From positions 1 to 34,653 of the forward strand of contig CADEGN010000058.1 in the NCBI GenBank assembly GCA_902826865.1: a DNA stretch of 34,653 nucleotides. Direction: 5' to 3'. Below are positions 24,333 through 31,933 of this stretch, piece after piece; within the stretch, counting starts at the first letter, position 1; each line of letters starts with the position of its first letter. Origin of the DNA: an uncultured Myxococcales bacterium (lineage in GTDB: Bacteria; Myxococcota_A; Polyangia; Nannocystales; Nannocystaceae). Position numbers and translations under genes: made by a program. Below the pieces are notes generated by a model. It saw only the letters and a list, made by a program, of their open reading frames with translations. It searched no databases and was not told the origin of the DNA.

Positions 24333-24896
24333 TCACACGCCGTCGTCGGCGAGATCGGCGGCCAGCGCTGCGTGCTGCTCGGGCGAGAGCGTGACGCTGT
24401 GCTGGAGCCCCGGTAAGTCGGTCCCAATCACCACGGGTACGACGCCGCCCACGGGGAACCGGAGATACTGCACAGCGCTCAAGCGGTCGCTGCCGACCTG
24501 GCGGGCATCGAAGCTGGGCCGCACAACGGTGTTGTCGGGAAGGCGCGCGTAGATGTGCCCCGGCAGATCGCGCCAAGCCGTCAACTTCTCGGCGCGCTCT
24601 GCCTCGTCGTCGATGCCGATGAGAAGCGTGCACCCGAGTACTCCGGGGCCCCCGAGGAGCTCGTTGTACGTCGCTAGCTCGTGCAAGATGTCGGTCTCGC
24701 GGACGATTCGTTCGGCACGCATCATCTCCTGGACTTGATAGCGAACCGTATCCCGGTTCTCGAACAGGAAAGTGAACACGTCGCCGAGTTGAATCCTACG
24801 CGGGGCCTTGATCGCAAGGGCCTGTGCGCGCAGTTGGTCGCGGCGTTCGTCGTAAGTTACCCAGTCGAGTAGTTCGCTGCGTTGTACCGGTTTCAT
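24333..24896 (-). CDS. DUF3501 family protein
   Basis: 187 aa, starting at 24896 inside the stop of the upstream Fe-S protein gene (ATGA), which fixes the start. The conserved family segment is present: RRIQLGDVFTFLFENRDTVRYQVQEMMRAERIV, then HELATYNELLGGPGVLGCTLLIGIDDEAERAEKL. The C-terminal ~60 residues form beta strands (AVQYLRFPV, VPVVIGTDL) and a closing helix. DUF3501 proteins are found beside rubrerythrin and CCG-domain Fe-S proteins in many aerobes; the function is not established, but an oxidative-stress redox complex is a reasonable inference. No cofactor motif is visible in this subunit. Confidence 0.88.
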   Translation of the reverse strand: MKPVQRSELLDWVTYDERRDQLRAQALAIKAPRRIQLGDVFTFLFENRDTVRYQVQEMMRAERIVRETDILHELATYNELLGGPGVLGCTLLIGIDDEAERAEKLTAWRDLPGHIYARLPDNTVVRPSFDARQVGSDRLSAVQYLRFPVGGVVPVVIGTDLPGLQHSVTLSPEQHAALAADLADDGV

Positions 24897-26281
24897 CGCG
24901 CGTGGGCTCCGGAGGCGGACGGCGGCAGCTCGGGGTCGGCGGCCAAGGACAGCGGTGGCGGGAATGCTTCGCCCCGATACGCCTTGGCGAGGATCGTCAT
25001 CGGGTGCATTGGTTTGCGGCCTGCGTGTTGTTGAAACTGCAGCGCGGCCAGAGGGCAATCGGTGGCCCAGATCTGCGCGGGCGCTGCTTCCTTCATCTCG
25101 TCGAAGGCGCGCTTGCCGACGCGCTGCGACGGAACGAAGCCATCGACACGCATGGCGTAGGTGCCATCGTGGCCGCAACACTCGAGCACGGTCTTTGGGG
25201 TCGTGTTCGGCAGCTTGCGCAGGAGATCACGGGCGCGGAATCCAACCGCCTGGGCACGGAGATGGCAGGGCGCGTGGTAGGCGACTTCGCCGGCGGGAGA
25301 CGAGGCGAAGTCCGTGCGAAAGCGAGGTTCGTTACGGAGCGACCACAGATACTCGCTCGGATCGACCACCGCGGCCGCCAGTCTTCGGGCGCGTTCGCGG
25401 TCGTCGCCGCCGACGAGTTCCGGCCACTCGCGGCGCAACATCATTGAGCAGGTTGGGTTGATCGCGACCACCTTCGCGCCCGCGTCGACGTGGGGCGCCA
25501 GACGATCGAGGTTGTGGCTCGCCTTTGCGCGCACCAGATCGAGATCGCCGCGTTCCCAGGCCGGCATGCCGCAGCATTGCAGGCCGCGCTCGCAAGTGAG
25601 GTCGATGCCGTTGTGCCGCAGCACAAACACGGTGTCTTTGCCGATCTGCGGCTCGTTGTGCTGCACGTAGCAGGTCTGGAACAGCACCGCTTCGCCTGGG
25701 CTCGGGCGGATCAGGCCCTCAGCGGCGGCCCAATGCTCGAACGTCCGAGTCGCGAAGTCGGGCAGCAGCTTGTCGCGGTGGATGCCGAGCACTTTTTCGA
25801 GAAACCAACGGTGGAGTGCGACGCGGTTGGCGGCGTTGGCCAAGCCCAGGCTTGCGCGAGCAGCCGCTCCGGTGAGATCGGGATCCCGGAGGGCGAAATC
25901 CTGGAGAGTCGGCCGCCGTTGTCGGCGTTGGATCGCGGCATGGCGGTGCACCAGTTTCGGAAAATCAAGCGCAAACGGGTGGCCATCGCGCGGCGTGTAG
26001 GGGCACTGGACCTCACACAGCTTGCATTGGAAGCACGCGTCCATCACCCGCTGTCTGTCATCAGCACCGAGCTTCCGGACGTCGCCGCCCGCGTGATTGT
26101 CGAGGAGGTCAAACAGCGTCGGGAAGCTGTCGCAGTACTTGAAGCACATGCGGCAGCCATGGCAGACTTCGAACACCCGCGTGATTTCGCGGTCGAGCGC
26201 GTCTGCATCCCAGTAGAGCGCCTCGCTTGGGTCGTAGCAGAGACCGTCGGTGGGATGGTACGAGATGTTCTTATTGGCCAT
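24893..26281 (-). CDS. (Fe-S)-binding oxidoreductase subunit, GlpC/HdrD-like
   Basis: A 462-aa protein. Two [4Fe-4S] ferredoxin motifs lie near the N-terminus: Cys40, 43, 46, 50 ([11 protein letters not shown]) and Cys83, 86, 89, 93 ([11 protein letters not shown]). Two CCG (DUF224) domains follow, with [14 protein letters not shown] and, near residue 375, [13 protein letters not shown]; partner cysteines occur in FQTCYVQHN and YHAPCHLRA. The layout matches GlpC and heterodisulfide reductase HdrD-like electron-transfer subunits, but no flavin dehydrogenase gene is adjacent, so the electron donor is unknown. It precedes DUF3501 with a 4-bp overlap and lies 136 bp downstream of rubrerythrin, a grouping seen in other bacteria. 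It is soluble or peripheral; no membrane segment is seen. Confidence 0.88.
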   Translation of the reverse strand: MANKNISYHPTDGLCYDPSEALYWDADALDREITRVFEVCHGCRMCFKYCDSFPTLFDLLDNHAGGDVRKLGADDRQRVMDACFQCKLCEVQCPYTPRDGHPFALDFPKLVHRHAAIQRRQRRPTLQDFALRDPDLTGAAARASLGLANAANRVALHRWFLEKVLGIHRDKLLPDFATRTFEHWAAAEGLIRPSPGEAVLFQTCYVQHNEPQIGKDTVFVLRHNGIDLTCERGLQCCGMPAWERGDLDLVRAKASHNLDRLAPHVDAGAKVVAINPTCSMMLRREWPELVGGDDRERARRLAAAVVDPSEYLWSLRNEPRFRTDFASSPAGEVAYHAPCHLRAQAVGFRARDLLRKLPNTTPKTVLECCGHDGTYAMRVDGFVPSQRVGKRAFDEMKEAAPAQIWATDCPLAALQFQQHAGRKPMHPMTILAKAYRGEAFPPPLSLAADPELPPSASGAHAR

Positions 26282-26355
26282 CTCGCTGTGAACCTATCAT
26301 CACGCGCGCCGCGATTGCTGGTAGCGGTCGCAGAACCGACGATTGCTCCGGCGGC

Positions 26356-26385
26356 AAAAACATAGACCCCCGGGTGCGGGGGTCT
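26356..26385 (-). terminator. Intrinsic terminator after the rubrerythrin gene
   Basis: On the minus strand an 8-bp perfect stem (26378-26385 with 26364-26371, 6-nt loop) is followed three bases later by TTTTT (26360-26356). This is the clearest Rho-independent terminator in the window. It separates rubrerythrin from the Fe-S/DUF3501/channel genes or attenuates read-through into them. Confidence 0.8.
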
Positions 26386-26386
26386 G

Positions 26387-26407
26387 GTGCGGGCCCGGGG
26401 CCCGCAC
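26387..26407 (-). terminator. Very stable accessory hairpin before the terminator
   Basis: A 10-bp perfect GC-rich inverted repeat with a single central base lies between the rubrerythrin stop and the T-tailed terminator. It probably protects the mRNA 3' end or assists termination. Confidence 0.55.
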
Positions 26408-26417
26408 TCAAACGGGT

Positions 26418-26837
26418 TCACCCGATTGAATCGAGCAGGGCCTGGAAGCGGCCGGCGTGGCTCTTCTCGGCCTTTGCCAGCGTCTCGAACCAGTCGGCGA
26501 TCTCGCCGAATCCCTCCTCGCGGGCCGTCTTCGCCATGCCCGGGTACATGTCGGTGTACTCGTGCGTCTCGCCGGCAACAGCGGCGCGAAGGTTGCTCGC
26601 GGTATCTCCGATCGGAAGGTCGGTGGCTGGATCGCCGACTTTCTTCAGGTAGTCGAGGTGGCCGTGTGCGTGGCCTGTCTCGCCCTCGGCTGTCTCACGG
26701 AAGTTCCCCGCGATCTCCGGGTAACCTTCGACGTCGGCGACCTTGGCGAAGTAGAGATAGCGGCGATTGGCTTGCGACTCACCCGCGAAGGCCGCCTTGA
26801 GGTTCGCGTGGGTCTTGGTTCCCTTTAGCTGTGCCAT
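26418..26837 (-). CDS. Rubrerythrin-like diiron protein (no rubredoxin domain)
   Basis: A 139-aa four-helix ferritin-like protein. Carboxylate/His ligand positions are visible: Glu20 in [40 protein letters not shown] and [12 protein letters not shown], two ExxH-type pairs as expected for a diiron site. The C-terminal rubredoxin domain of classical rubrerythrin (~190 aa) is absent. The family reduces hydrogen peroxide with electrons from a redox partner; the downstream Fe-S protein is the natural candidate. A GGAG ribosome-binding site precedes the ATG at 26837 by about 8 nt. It is followed by a strong terminator, so it is probably expressed at higher level than the genes behind it. Confidence 0.92.
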   Translation of the reverse strand: MAQLKGTKTHANLKAAFAGESQANRRYLYFAKVADVEGYPEIAGNFRETAEGETGHAHGHLDYLKKVGDPATDLPIGDTASNLRAAVAGETHEYTDMYPGMAKTAREEGFGEIADWFETLAKAEKSHAGRFQALLDSIG

Positions 26838-27030
26838 GGATCTGCTCCGGTTTCGCGCCGTTTGATAGCACGCCCAGGCGGCGATCTACCACGTTCGTCG
26901 TCGACCTCGAGAGATCTCCCGCTGGCGCGGGTGTGCGACGGCGGTTGGCCGGCCGGAGCGGCGTTCGCGGGGCCCCCGCAGGCGTTCTCGTCCGGGAGGC
27001 GGTCGCGATCGCCTGCTAGACTGACGGAAG

Positions 27031-28107
27031 GTGAGCGAAGCGTCCGAGCATCTCCACGCGGCCGAGTTGTCCGCGATCGAGGGGGACCTCGCCAAGCCGG
27101 GCGTCCTGCTCACTGCGTTTGCCGCGGTCCGCCACGTGCGCCGGGGGCAGACGCGCACGGGCAAGCCGTTTTTCGAACTCCGCTTGGCCGATCGATCTCG
27201 AACTGTCGCCGCCAAGATCTGGTCGGATCACGGGCGTGCGATGGCGGCCGCTGAGGAGCTCACCGCGGGCACCCATGTCAAGGTGCTGTTCGAGTGCGAG
27301 CAGTACAAGGGCGCCACCCAGCTCTCGGTCCGAGGTCTGCGCGTCGCGCAGGTCGGTGAGCCGGGGTATCACCCGGAGCGGCTCGTCGATGAGGGCCATG
27401 AGCTGGTCGCCGACCTGCTGTGTGAGACGCTGGTGTTCGACATCGAAACGGTGCCAGCGGTCGATTTGCGCAGGGCTCCACCCACCATTGCCCAGGCGGT
27501 CGCGAAGACCGCGGAGCGCAACGAGTGGGATCAGGCCAAGGTGATGAGCCTGTCGCCATACTTCGGACAGATCGTGTCGTTGGCCGTCGGCGACGGCGAA
27601 CAGGATCCTCGAACCCAGGATGTGACGGTATTGGTGGTTCCGCCACCCGGGGCGGCCGTCGCGTCTTTGCCCAGCTGGATCCGCCCCGTCACCGAGGTCG
27701 AGCTTCTGCGCGCGTTCTGGGCCCTCGCCGGCAACGCCCACGTGGTCGTCTCCTACAACGGCCGCGGCTTCGATGTGCCGTTCATCATCGGTCGCAGTTT
27801 GATTCTTGGGGTTCCGGCCCGCGTCGATCTCATCTCGAGCCCGTACTCCTTGCGCCCGCACCTCGATCTGTTCGCGGTGCTCGGCGGCGGAGGTTATCAG
27901 CGCGGGCCGGCGTCCCTCGATGTGGTGTGCTGGGCGTTTGGCGTGGCGAGCCCCAAGGAGGCGATGGATGGGTCGATGGTGGCGACCACCTATGCCAAGG
28001 GTGACGTCGGGCAGATCGCGCTCTACAACGCCGGTGACGTCCGTGCGACCACGGCGGTGTATCAGCGTGTTCGCGACGGGGTGCTACGGTTTCGCGACGA
28101 CTGGTGA
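27031..28107 (+). CDS. OB-fold plus PolB-type DEDDy 3'-5' exonuclease fusion
   Basis: A 358-aa protein, GTG start at 27031 with GGAAG immediately upstream. Residues ~22-110 form an OB-fold nucleic-acid-binding domain like the N-domain of YhaM-type nucleases (PGVLLTAFAAVRHVRRGQTRTGKPFFELRLADRSRTVAAKIWSD). Residues ~133-350 form an RNase H-fold exonuclease of the class described as related to the PolB proofreading domain: FDIETVP (Asp137, Glu139), SYNGRGFDVPF (Asp248), LYNAGDV (Tyr332, Asp336), the complete DEDDy set. It should remove 3' nucleotides from DNA or RNA with the OB domain gripping the strand. YhaM proteins carry an HD-type nuclease instead, so this is a domain swap. The unknown 28144 gene follows by 36 bp. 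Confidence 0.85.
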   Translation: MSEASEHLHAAELSAIEGDLAKPGVLLTAFAAVRHVRRGQTRTGKPFFELRLADRSRTVAAKIWSDHGRAMAAAEELTAGTHVKVLFECEQYKGATQLSVRGLRVAQVGEPGYHPERLVDEGHELVADLLCETLVFDIETVPAVDLRRAPPTIAQAVAKTAERNEWDQAKVMSLSPYFGQIVSLAVGDGEQDPRTQDVTVLVVPPPGAAVASLPSWIRPVTEVELLRAFWALAGNAHVVVSYNGRGFDVPFIIGRSLILGVPARVDLISSPYSLRPHLDLFAVLGGGGYQRGPASLDVVCWAFGVASPKEAMDGSMVATTYAKGDVGQIALYNAGDVRATTAVYQRVRDGVLRFRDDW

Positions 28108-28143
28108 CATCGACACGAGGCGGCGTGTTAGGCTAGCGCGACA

Positions 28144-29025
28144 ATGGACCGCCTCGCGCGAGTGCTGGAGCTCGTCGCACGCGAGCTGGAGGCCGATGAT
28201 GTTCGGCTCGAGATCGGCGTTCGGCCGCCGCGCGAGCAGGACGCGGTGGTCGAGCTGGCCAGCGGCTTTCGTCTAGTTGCGGTGTTCGATTGCCCGCGCG
28301 CAGATCTGAACGAGCGCCGCGCGCGGCTGCTCGGGCTTGCCCAGACATTCGAGGCGACGCTCGATGGCGCCATCCTCGGTGCGCCGCACCCAATGACGAC
28401 TGCGTTGGCGGCTTCCGCCCTCGACGAGGCGTTGATCGCCCTCGCGCGGATCGCTAGTGCGATTGCTGTCGTCGTGATCGACGAGCGATCGCCGATGATC
28501 TGGGGGTGTTCGCTTCAACCGCGCGGACCTGAAGACGCCGACGTGGCGATGTGGCTCTCGGTCGCGGCCTCCGCGGCCGCACGGGTGGGAATCGACTTTG
28601 GCGCGCTGATCGTCGCGCCCGCCGACGAGGTGACGGCCACCGTCGACCGCGTTGCCCTACCGGCCGAGGATCGCAGTCGCATCGCTCGCGCGGCGGCGCG
28701 CATTCAGTCGACGGGGATGCGGCGCACGCCCGAGGAGGCGCATGCGTTTGTCGTCACGATGCGTGCCATCGCGGCGGCGCGTCGTGGGGGAGGCGACGAT
28801 CGGGCGCCAGGCGGCGGTCCCGACGGTCCAGGTTGGCTCGCCCGGGCGTTCGGGGGGATCTACCGTTTGGTGCTCGCCTTCGACGCGCCGTATTCCGAGC
28901 TGCACGCCGAGTCGGCGGCCAAGCGCGCGCTTCCGGTGATCGAGCGGCTCGTCATGGCGTTGCCGCCCGTGGACCCGCAAGGCGGCGGCAAGGGCCAGGT
29001 TGTTCGGTTGTTCGGGCCACGTTGA
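28144..29025 (+). CDS. Conserved-looking protein of unknown function, possibly roadblock/LC7-like
   Basis: A 293-aa soluble protein I do not recognise with certainty. It seems built of two similar alpha/beta halves: an amphipathic helix (LARVLELVARELE) leads each of two strands-plus-helix units, VELASGFRLVAVFDCPRA...LLGLAQTFEATLDGAIL and IAVVVIDERSPMIWGCSLQP...AASAAARVGID. A Gly/Asp-rich linker (RGGGDDRAPGGGPDG) precedes a last block, FGGIYRLVLAFDAPYSELHAESAAKRALPVIERLVMALPP, that looks like a roadblock/LC7-type strand-helix element. Such domains regulate small GTPases such as MglA, but no GTPase is nearby. It is probably co-transcribed with the exonuclease fusion. Its last 74 bp overlap the 3' end of the broken beta-helix gene on the other strand. 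Confidence 0.6.
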   Translation: MDRLARVLELVARELEADDVRLEIGVRPPREQDAVVELASGFRLVAVFDCPRADLNERRARLLGLAQTFEATLDGAILGAPHPMTTALAASALDEALIALARIASAIAVVVIDERSPMIWGCSLQPRGPEDADVAMWLSVAASAAARVGIDFGALIVAPADEVTATVDRVALPAEDRSRIARAAARIQSTGMRRTPEEAHAFVVTMRAIAAARRGGGDDRAPGGGPDGPGWLARAFGGIYRLVLAFDAPYSELHAESAAKRALPVIERLVMALPPVDPQGGGKGQVVRLFGPR

Positions 29026-30654
29026 CCGGCTGCGGGATCATGTCGCTGTGTTCGCGCCGGCATCGGCACGCGTGGCGAACACCGCGGTGTGCTGAGCCCC
29101 GTCGCCGCCGCGTCAATCCCATTCCGATCAATACGGTGAGCCACTGCCACCCCGAGAATCTCACCGGTGCCAGATCGCAGCCGCAACCCCCACTGCCGCC
29201 GTTGTCGTCGGCGCCTTCGCTCGTCGATCCCTCACCGGCGCTCGCTGTCGCCGCGGTTGCGCCTTGGCTGGTGTCGGCCCCGTTGACGCCCCCCGAGGAA
29301 TCGCCTTCCGAGTCGCCGGCGGTGCCATCGGCTCCGGTGTCGCTCCCGCCTTCGCCGGCGCAATCTTTGAAGCCCTCGGTGATGATCCAGCCCGGATTGC
29401 CCGCGGCCGCAAACGCGTACGCACCGGCGTCGAGGGCTCCACCCGGGCGTCCTTGGCAGTTGAAATCGTCCGTCACGGCGTGGGCGGGGTCGCCGGCACC
29501 GAGGAGTGCGCTGCCCACCGCAGGAAACACGTCGATGGGAGGCATGCCGGCGTAGCTTGCGGCCGTGAAGTCGGACGCGAGGTCACCTGCGCCGAGCATC
29601 GCCGTGAAGCCCGAGATACCGCCCTGGCCCACGTTGCCCACCATGGTGATCATCGCCGCGTCGCCACCGGTGACGAAGATCGCCGAGCCCTGCTGGGCGT
29701 AGACGGCATTGTTGGCGATGACCACCGTGCCTGAGTTTGCCGAAGGCTGATCGCATCGTTGGTCGCGTGAAACACCGTGTTGTGGACGACAGTGAGATTG
29801 GCCGGCGCCCCGGATTGATGGGGCTGCATCGCGATGCCGTCGGATGCCGAACCGAGAATGATGTTGTTGCGGATGATGGCGTCGGCCGCCGACTGAATGC
29901 CGTGGTCGCCGCAGTTCCACAGCACGTTTCGTTCGAGCACGTTGGGCGCGCCATTTCCCACGGTGCTATAGGTGATCAAGCACGGGTAGTTGGTGTCGTG
30001 GATGACGTTGTCACGCACGACGTTGTTGTAGCTGCCCTCTTTGATCTCGATGCCGTCGCCCTGGTCGACGGTGGCTTGGTTGGTGTGATGGATGTAGTTG
30101 CCTGCGATAACGGCGTCGAAGAACTGGCAGGCATTCTCGTTGCATCCGAGATACATGCCCTCGCCGGTGCCGTTGGTGTGGTGGATGTGATTGCGCAGGA
30201 TATGAAACGCTTCGTAGGTTCCGCCATCGTTGGCGCGAAATGCGACGTCAGCCGTGTCGTGGATGTGATTCTCGACGAACGTGATGAAACGCGAGCTGGC
30301 CCAGCGAACGCCGGCCGACCCGCCTGTGAACTCGATCCCCGAAATCGTGACGTACTCGGCGGCGTCGATGTCGATGATGTTCTGGTTGGCATCGGGGCGG
30401 CTGATCACGGGGACTTCGCCGTCGGCGGCGCGAATCGTGATCGGCATGGCTTCGGTTCCCATCAGGGTTACGCCCAGGCGATCGGTGACTTCGTAGGTCC
30501 CGCCGTGCATGATCAGTACGTCGCCGGGCGCGAGCGCGTTCATGGCGGCTTCGATGTCATCGCCAGGATTCACCTCGACGTCGGTTGCGTGCGCGACCGA
30601 GGGCAAGGCGAATCCAAGGGCGAAGGCGACGCGGAAGTAAATGGGATGGGGCAT
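28952..30654 (-). pseudogene. Frameshifted secreted right-handed beta-helix protein with MYXO-CTERM-like tail
   Basis: Read from the ATG at 30654, the first part has a signal peptide (MPHPIYFRVAFALGFALPSVAHA) and a right-handed parallel beta-helix with strand-turn repeats (FITFVENHIHDT, FHILRNHIHHT, AVIAGNYIHHT, NVVRDNVIHDT, NVLERNVLWNC, AIIRNNIILG, LTVVHNTVFHA), pectate-lyase-like but without a proven active site. At ~29740 the frame breaks after NDAISLR. One added G between 29740 and 29741 (minus strand) would give DAISLRANSGTVVIANNAV and continuous coding. The second part continues the helix, then a Ser/Gly/Asp linker, GCGCDLAPVR, a hydrophobic segment and RRRR (29099-29110), as in MYXO-CTERM sorting tails. 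It reads on for 48 further residues to 28952, where the tail should have ended. Sorting to the surface is inferred. Confidence 0.8.
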
Positions 30655-30793
30655 AGGTCCCGCTCCGAATCGTTCATCATGGCGCAGGTCTGCGAGGGGC
30701 GCGAGCGCGCGAATCCGGGCGTCCGCCGTCGGACGGTTGGCACGACCCCGGCAGACGTTCTCGGCCACCTACGCGAATGTTGCCGCGGCAACG

Positions 30794-30831
30794 TGGGACT
30801 GTCCCATGGGACTGTCCCATGGGACGTCTCA
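30794..30831. repeat. Tandem palindromes TGGGAC-T-GTCCCA
   Basis: Perfect 13-bp palindromes at 30794-30806 and 30807-30819 abut, and a third degenerate 12-bp copy fills 30820-30831. The junctions also form palindromes (GTCCCATGGGAC). The array is centred about 111 bp upstream of the start predicted from the sigma-54 promoter at 30896, the usual distance of an enhancer-binding site. Confidence 0.85.
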
Positions 30832-30895
30832 CCGATCGGAGCCGGCCTCGGACACCTGGCCGCAGGCGAGCCCAGCATTGCGGACAGACGGTGCG

Positions 30896-30912
30896 CTGGC
30901 ACGACATTTGCC
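30896..30912 (+). promoter_or_regulatory. Near-consensus sigma-54 promoter
   Basis: CTGGCACG (30896-30903), four bases, then TTGC (30908-30911) matches YTGGCACG-N4-TTGC completely apart from the last W. GG (30898-30899) and GC (30910-30911) are 10 bp apart as required. Transcription should begin near 30923, giving a leader of about 83 nt to the ATG at 31006. It requires an activator ATPase, which is not encoded in the window. Confidence 0.75.
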
Positions 30913-31005
30913 TCGCGGAGGCGAAACGCACACGCGCCGAGCACACAAGACGACGTGGCTGCGTCGCGTCAAAACGCGGTAAACGTGCGCGTAAGGGAGG
31001 TCTCA

Positions 31006-31926
31006 ATGCGACAGTTTGCAGTTGTTTCAGCGGCGCTTGCGTTGGGCTGCGTGGGCCCCGAACCCGAGCCACAGTCACCGCGCACCGGATACGTATTCAC
31101 CGGCGGATGGGGCTGCCGGACCTGCGAGTACCGCAACTCGCCCATCGCCGGCCTCGACCCGATCGGTAGCTTTCGCGTGGGCGAGCCGGACGATGTGAAC
31201 CTCGGGTTGGTGAAGATTCGATTGTGGAACGGCACCGAGCTCGACGCCGACGTAAGCACCGGCGAGCTCGTTGGGACGTCTGCGGGGCAGAGCTACAAGG
31301 GCACTGCGCTCGTCGGCGGCCAACTGGTCTTTCTAACGCCGGAGCGCCACGAGTTGACGATCGACATCTACTCCTACGCGCCCCATGGCGATTGGGTGAC
31401 CGGCGCCGATGTGTCCACCTACGGACTTAGCTACCTCGACCAGGGCGAGGACATCAGCGTGTGCCCCGGTTTCAACCTCGACGAAACGTCGGTGGTGGTG
31501 ATGCCCGAGGAACTCTACGACGACCAAACCAAGACGGTTGAGTCGGCCAAGGGCTTCGCGTCGCTCGCGTGCCGTGGCCATGCCGTGGCCAAGATGAAGA
31601 TGATGGGGTACGCGCCCGCGGACGCGTATGGCTCGAGCGTCGATGCTCGCCAGGCCACGTACAAGATGCTCACCGCCGATTACTGCGGGACGGGACGCAG
31701 CTTCACGCAGTTCGGCCAACCGCTCGACTGGGGAGATGCAATCGGCAACTTCCCTGCGCCCGTTCCCGGCGTGAACGTGGAAGCGAAATGGACGCCGGCC
31801 GGGGCGGATTGTCTCGACACGCCGCGGCTCGTGCAGCGCAAGGAAGTTGATGCCTACTGCAAGCTGTCGCACTGCACAGGTGACGTCGAGCTTGGCAGCG
31901 CCTCCTGGATCACCTGGCTGCCGTAG
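31006..31926 (+). CDS. ADYC-domain lipoprotein
   Basis: 306 aa; the ATG at 31006 is set by a strong AAGGGAGG ribosome-binding site six bases upstream. The N-terminus (MRQFAVVSAALALGC) is a probable lipoprotein signal, with Cys15 but a non-standard A-L-G-C lipobox. The C-terminal half carries LTADYCGTGRSFTQFGQPLDW, the ADYC signature of a named but uncharacterised myxobacterial family. Paired cysteines (CRTCEY near the N-terminus, CPGF, LACRGH, CLDT, CKLSHC) suggest disulfides. The central block KTVESAKGFASLACRGHAVAKMKMMGY is the conserved family helix. The kinase gene starts 8 bp after its stop, so they form one operon, placing an exported protein with a transmembrane kinase. A role as extracytoplasmic ligand or sensor partner is inference. 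Confidence 0.85.
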   Translation: MRQFAVVSAALALGCVGPEPEPQSPRTGYVFTGGWGCRTCEYRNSPIAGLDPIGSFRVGEPDDVNLGLVKIRLWNGTELDADVSTGELVGTSAGQSYKGTALVGGQLVFLTPERHELTIDIYSYAPHGDWVTGADVSTYGLSYLDQGEDISVCPGFNLDETSVVVMPEELYDDQTKTVESAKGFASLACRGHAVAKMKMMGYAPADAYGSSVDARQATYKMLTADYCGTGRSFTQFGQPLDWGDAIGNFPAPVPGVNVEAKWTPAGADCLDTPRLVQRKEVDAYCKLSHCTGDVELGSASWITWLP

Positions 31927-31933
31927 GGAGCCG

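Larger units (their letters stand above)
30655..31005. other. Control region between the beta-helix gene and the ADYC lipoprotein operon
   Basis: This 351-bp stretch separates divergent genes. It holds a weaker sigma-54-like match at 30738-30752 (TTGGCACG, then GC at the right distance but CG in place of TT), an array of 13-bp palindromes at 30794-30831, a near-consensus sigma-54 site at 30896-30912, and an ~84-nt leader ending in a strong ribosome-binding site. No protein gene is seen. Confidence 0.7.

Noticed and set aside
26354..26407. Riboswitch or leader for the Fe-S protein gene
   Set aside because: The structure is fully explained as a T-tailed terminator plus accessory hairpin of the rubrerythrin gene; no conserved aptamer pattern is recognisable.
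30738..30752. Second sigma-54-like site TTGGCACG with GC at the right distance
   Set aside because: The -12 element reads CGGC instead of TTGC; the downstream site at 30896 is far better, so this is noted but not called as a promoter.
30794..30831. Tandem palindromes as a CRISPR or insertion-sequence end
   Set aside because: The copies abut without spacers, there are only three, and no transposase or target duplication is nearby.
29737..31005. Long in-frame extension upstream of the ADYC lipoprotein
   Set aside because: It runs antisense through the beta-helix gene and has no family features; the ATG at 31006 with its AAGGGAGG site and signal peptide is clearly the start.
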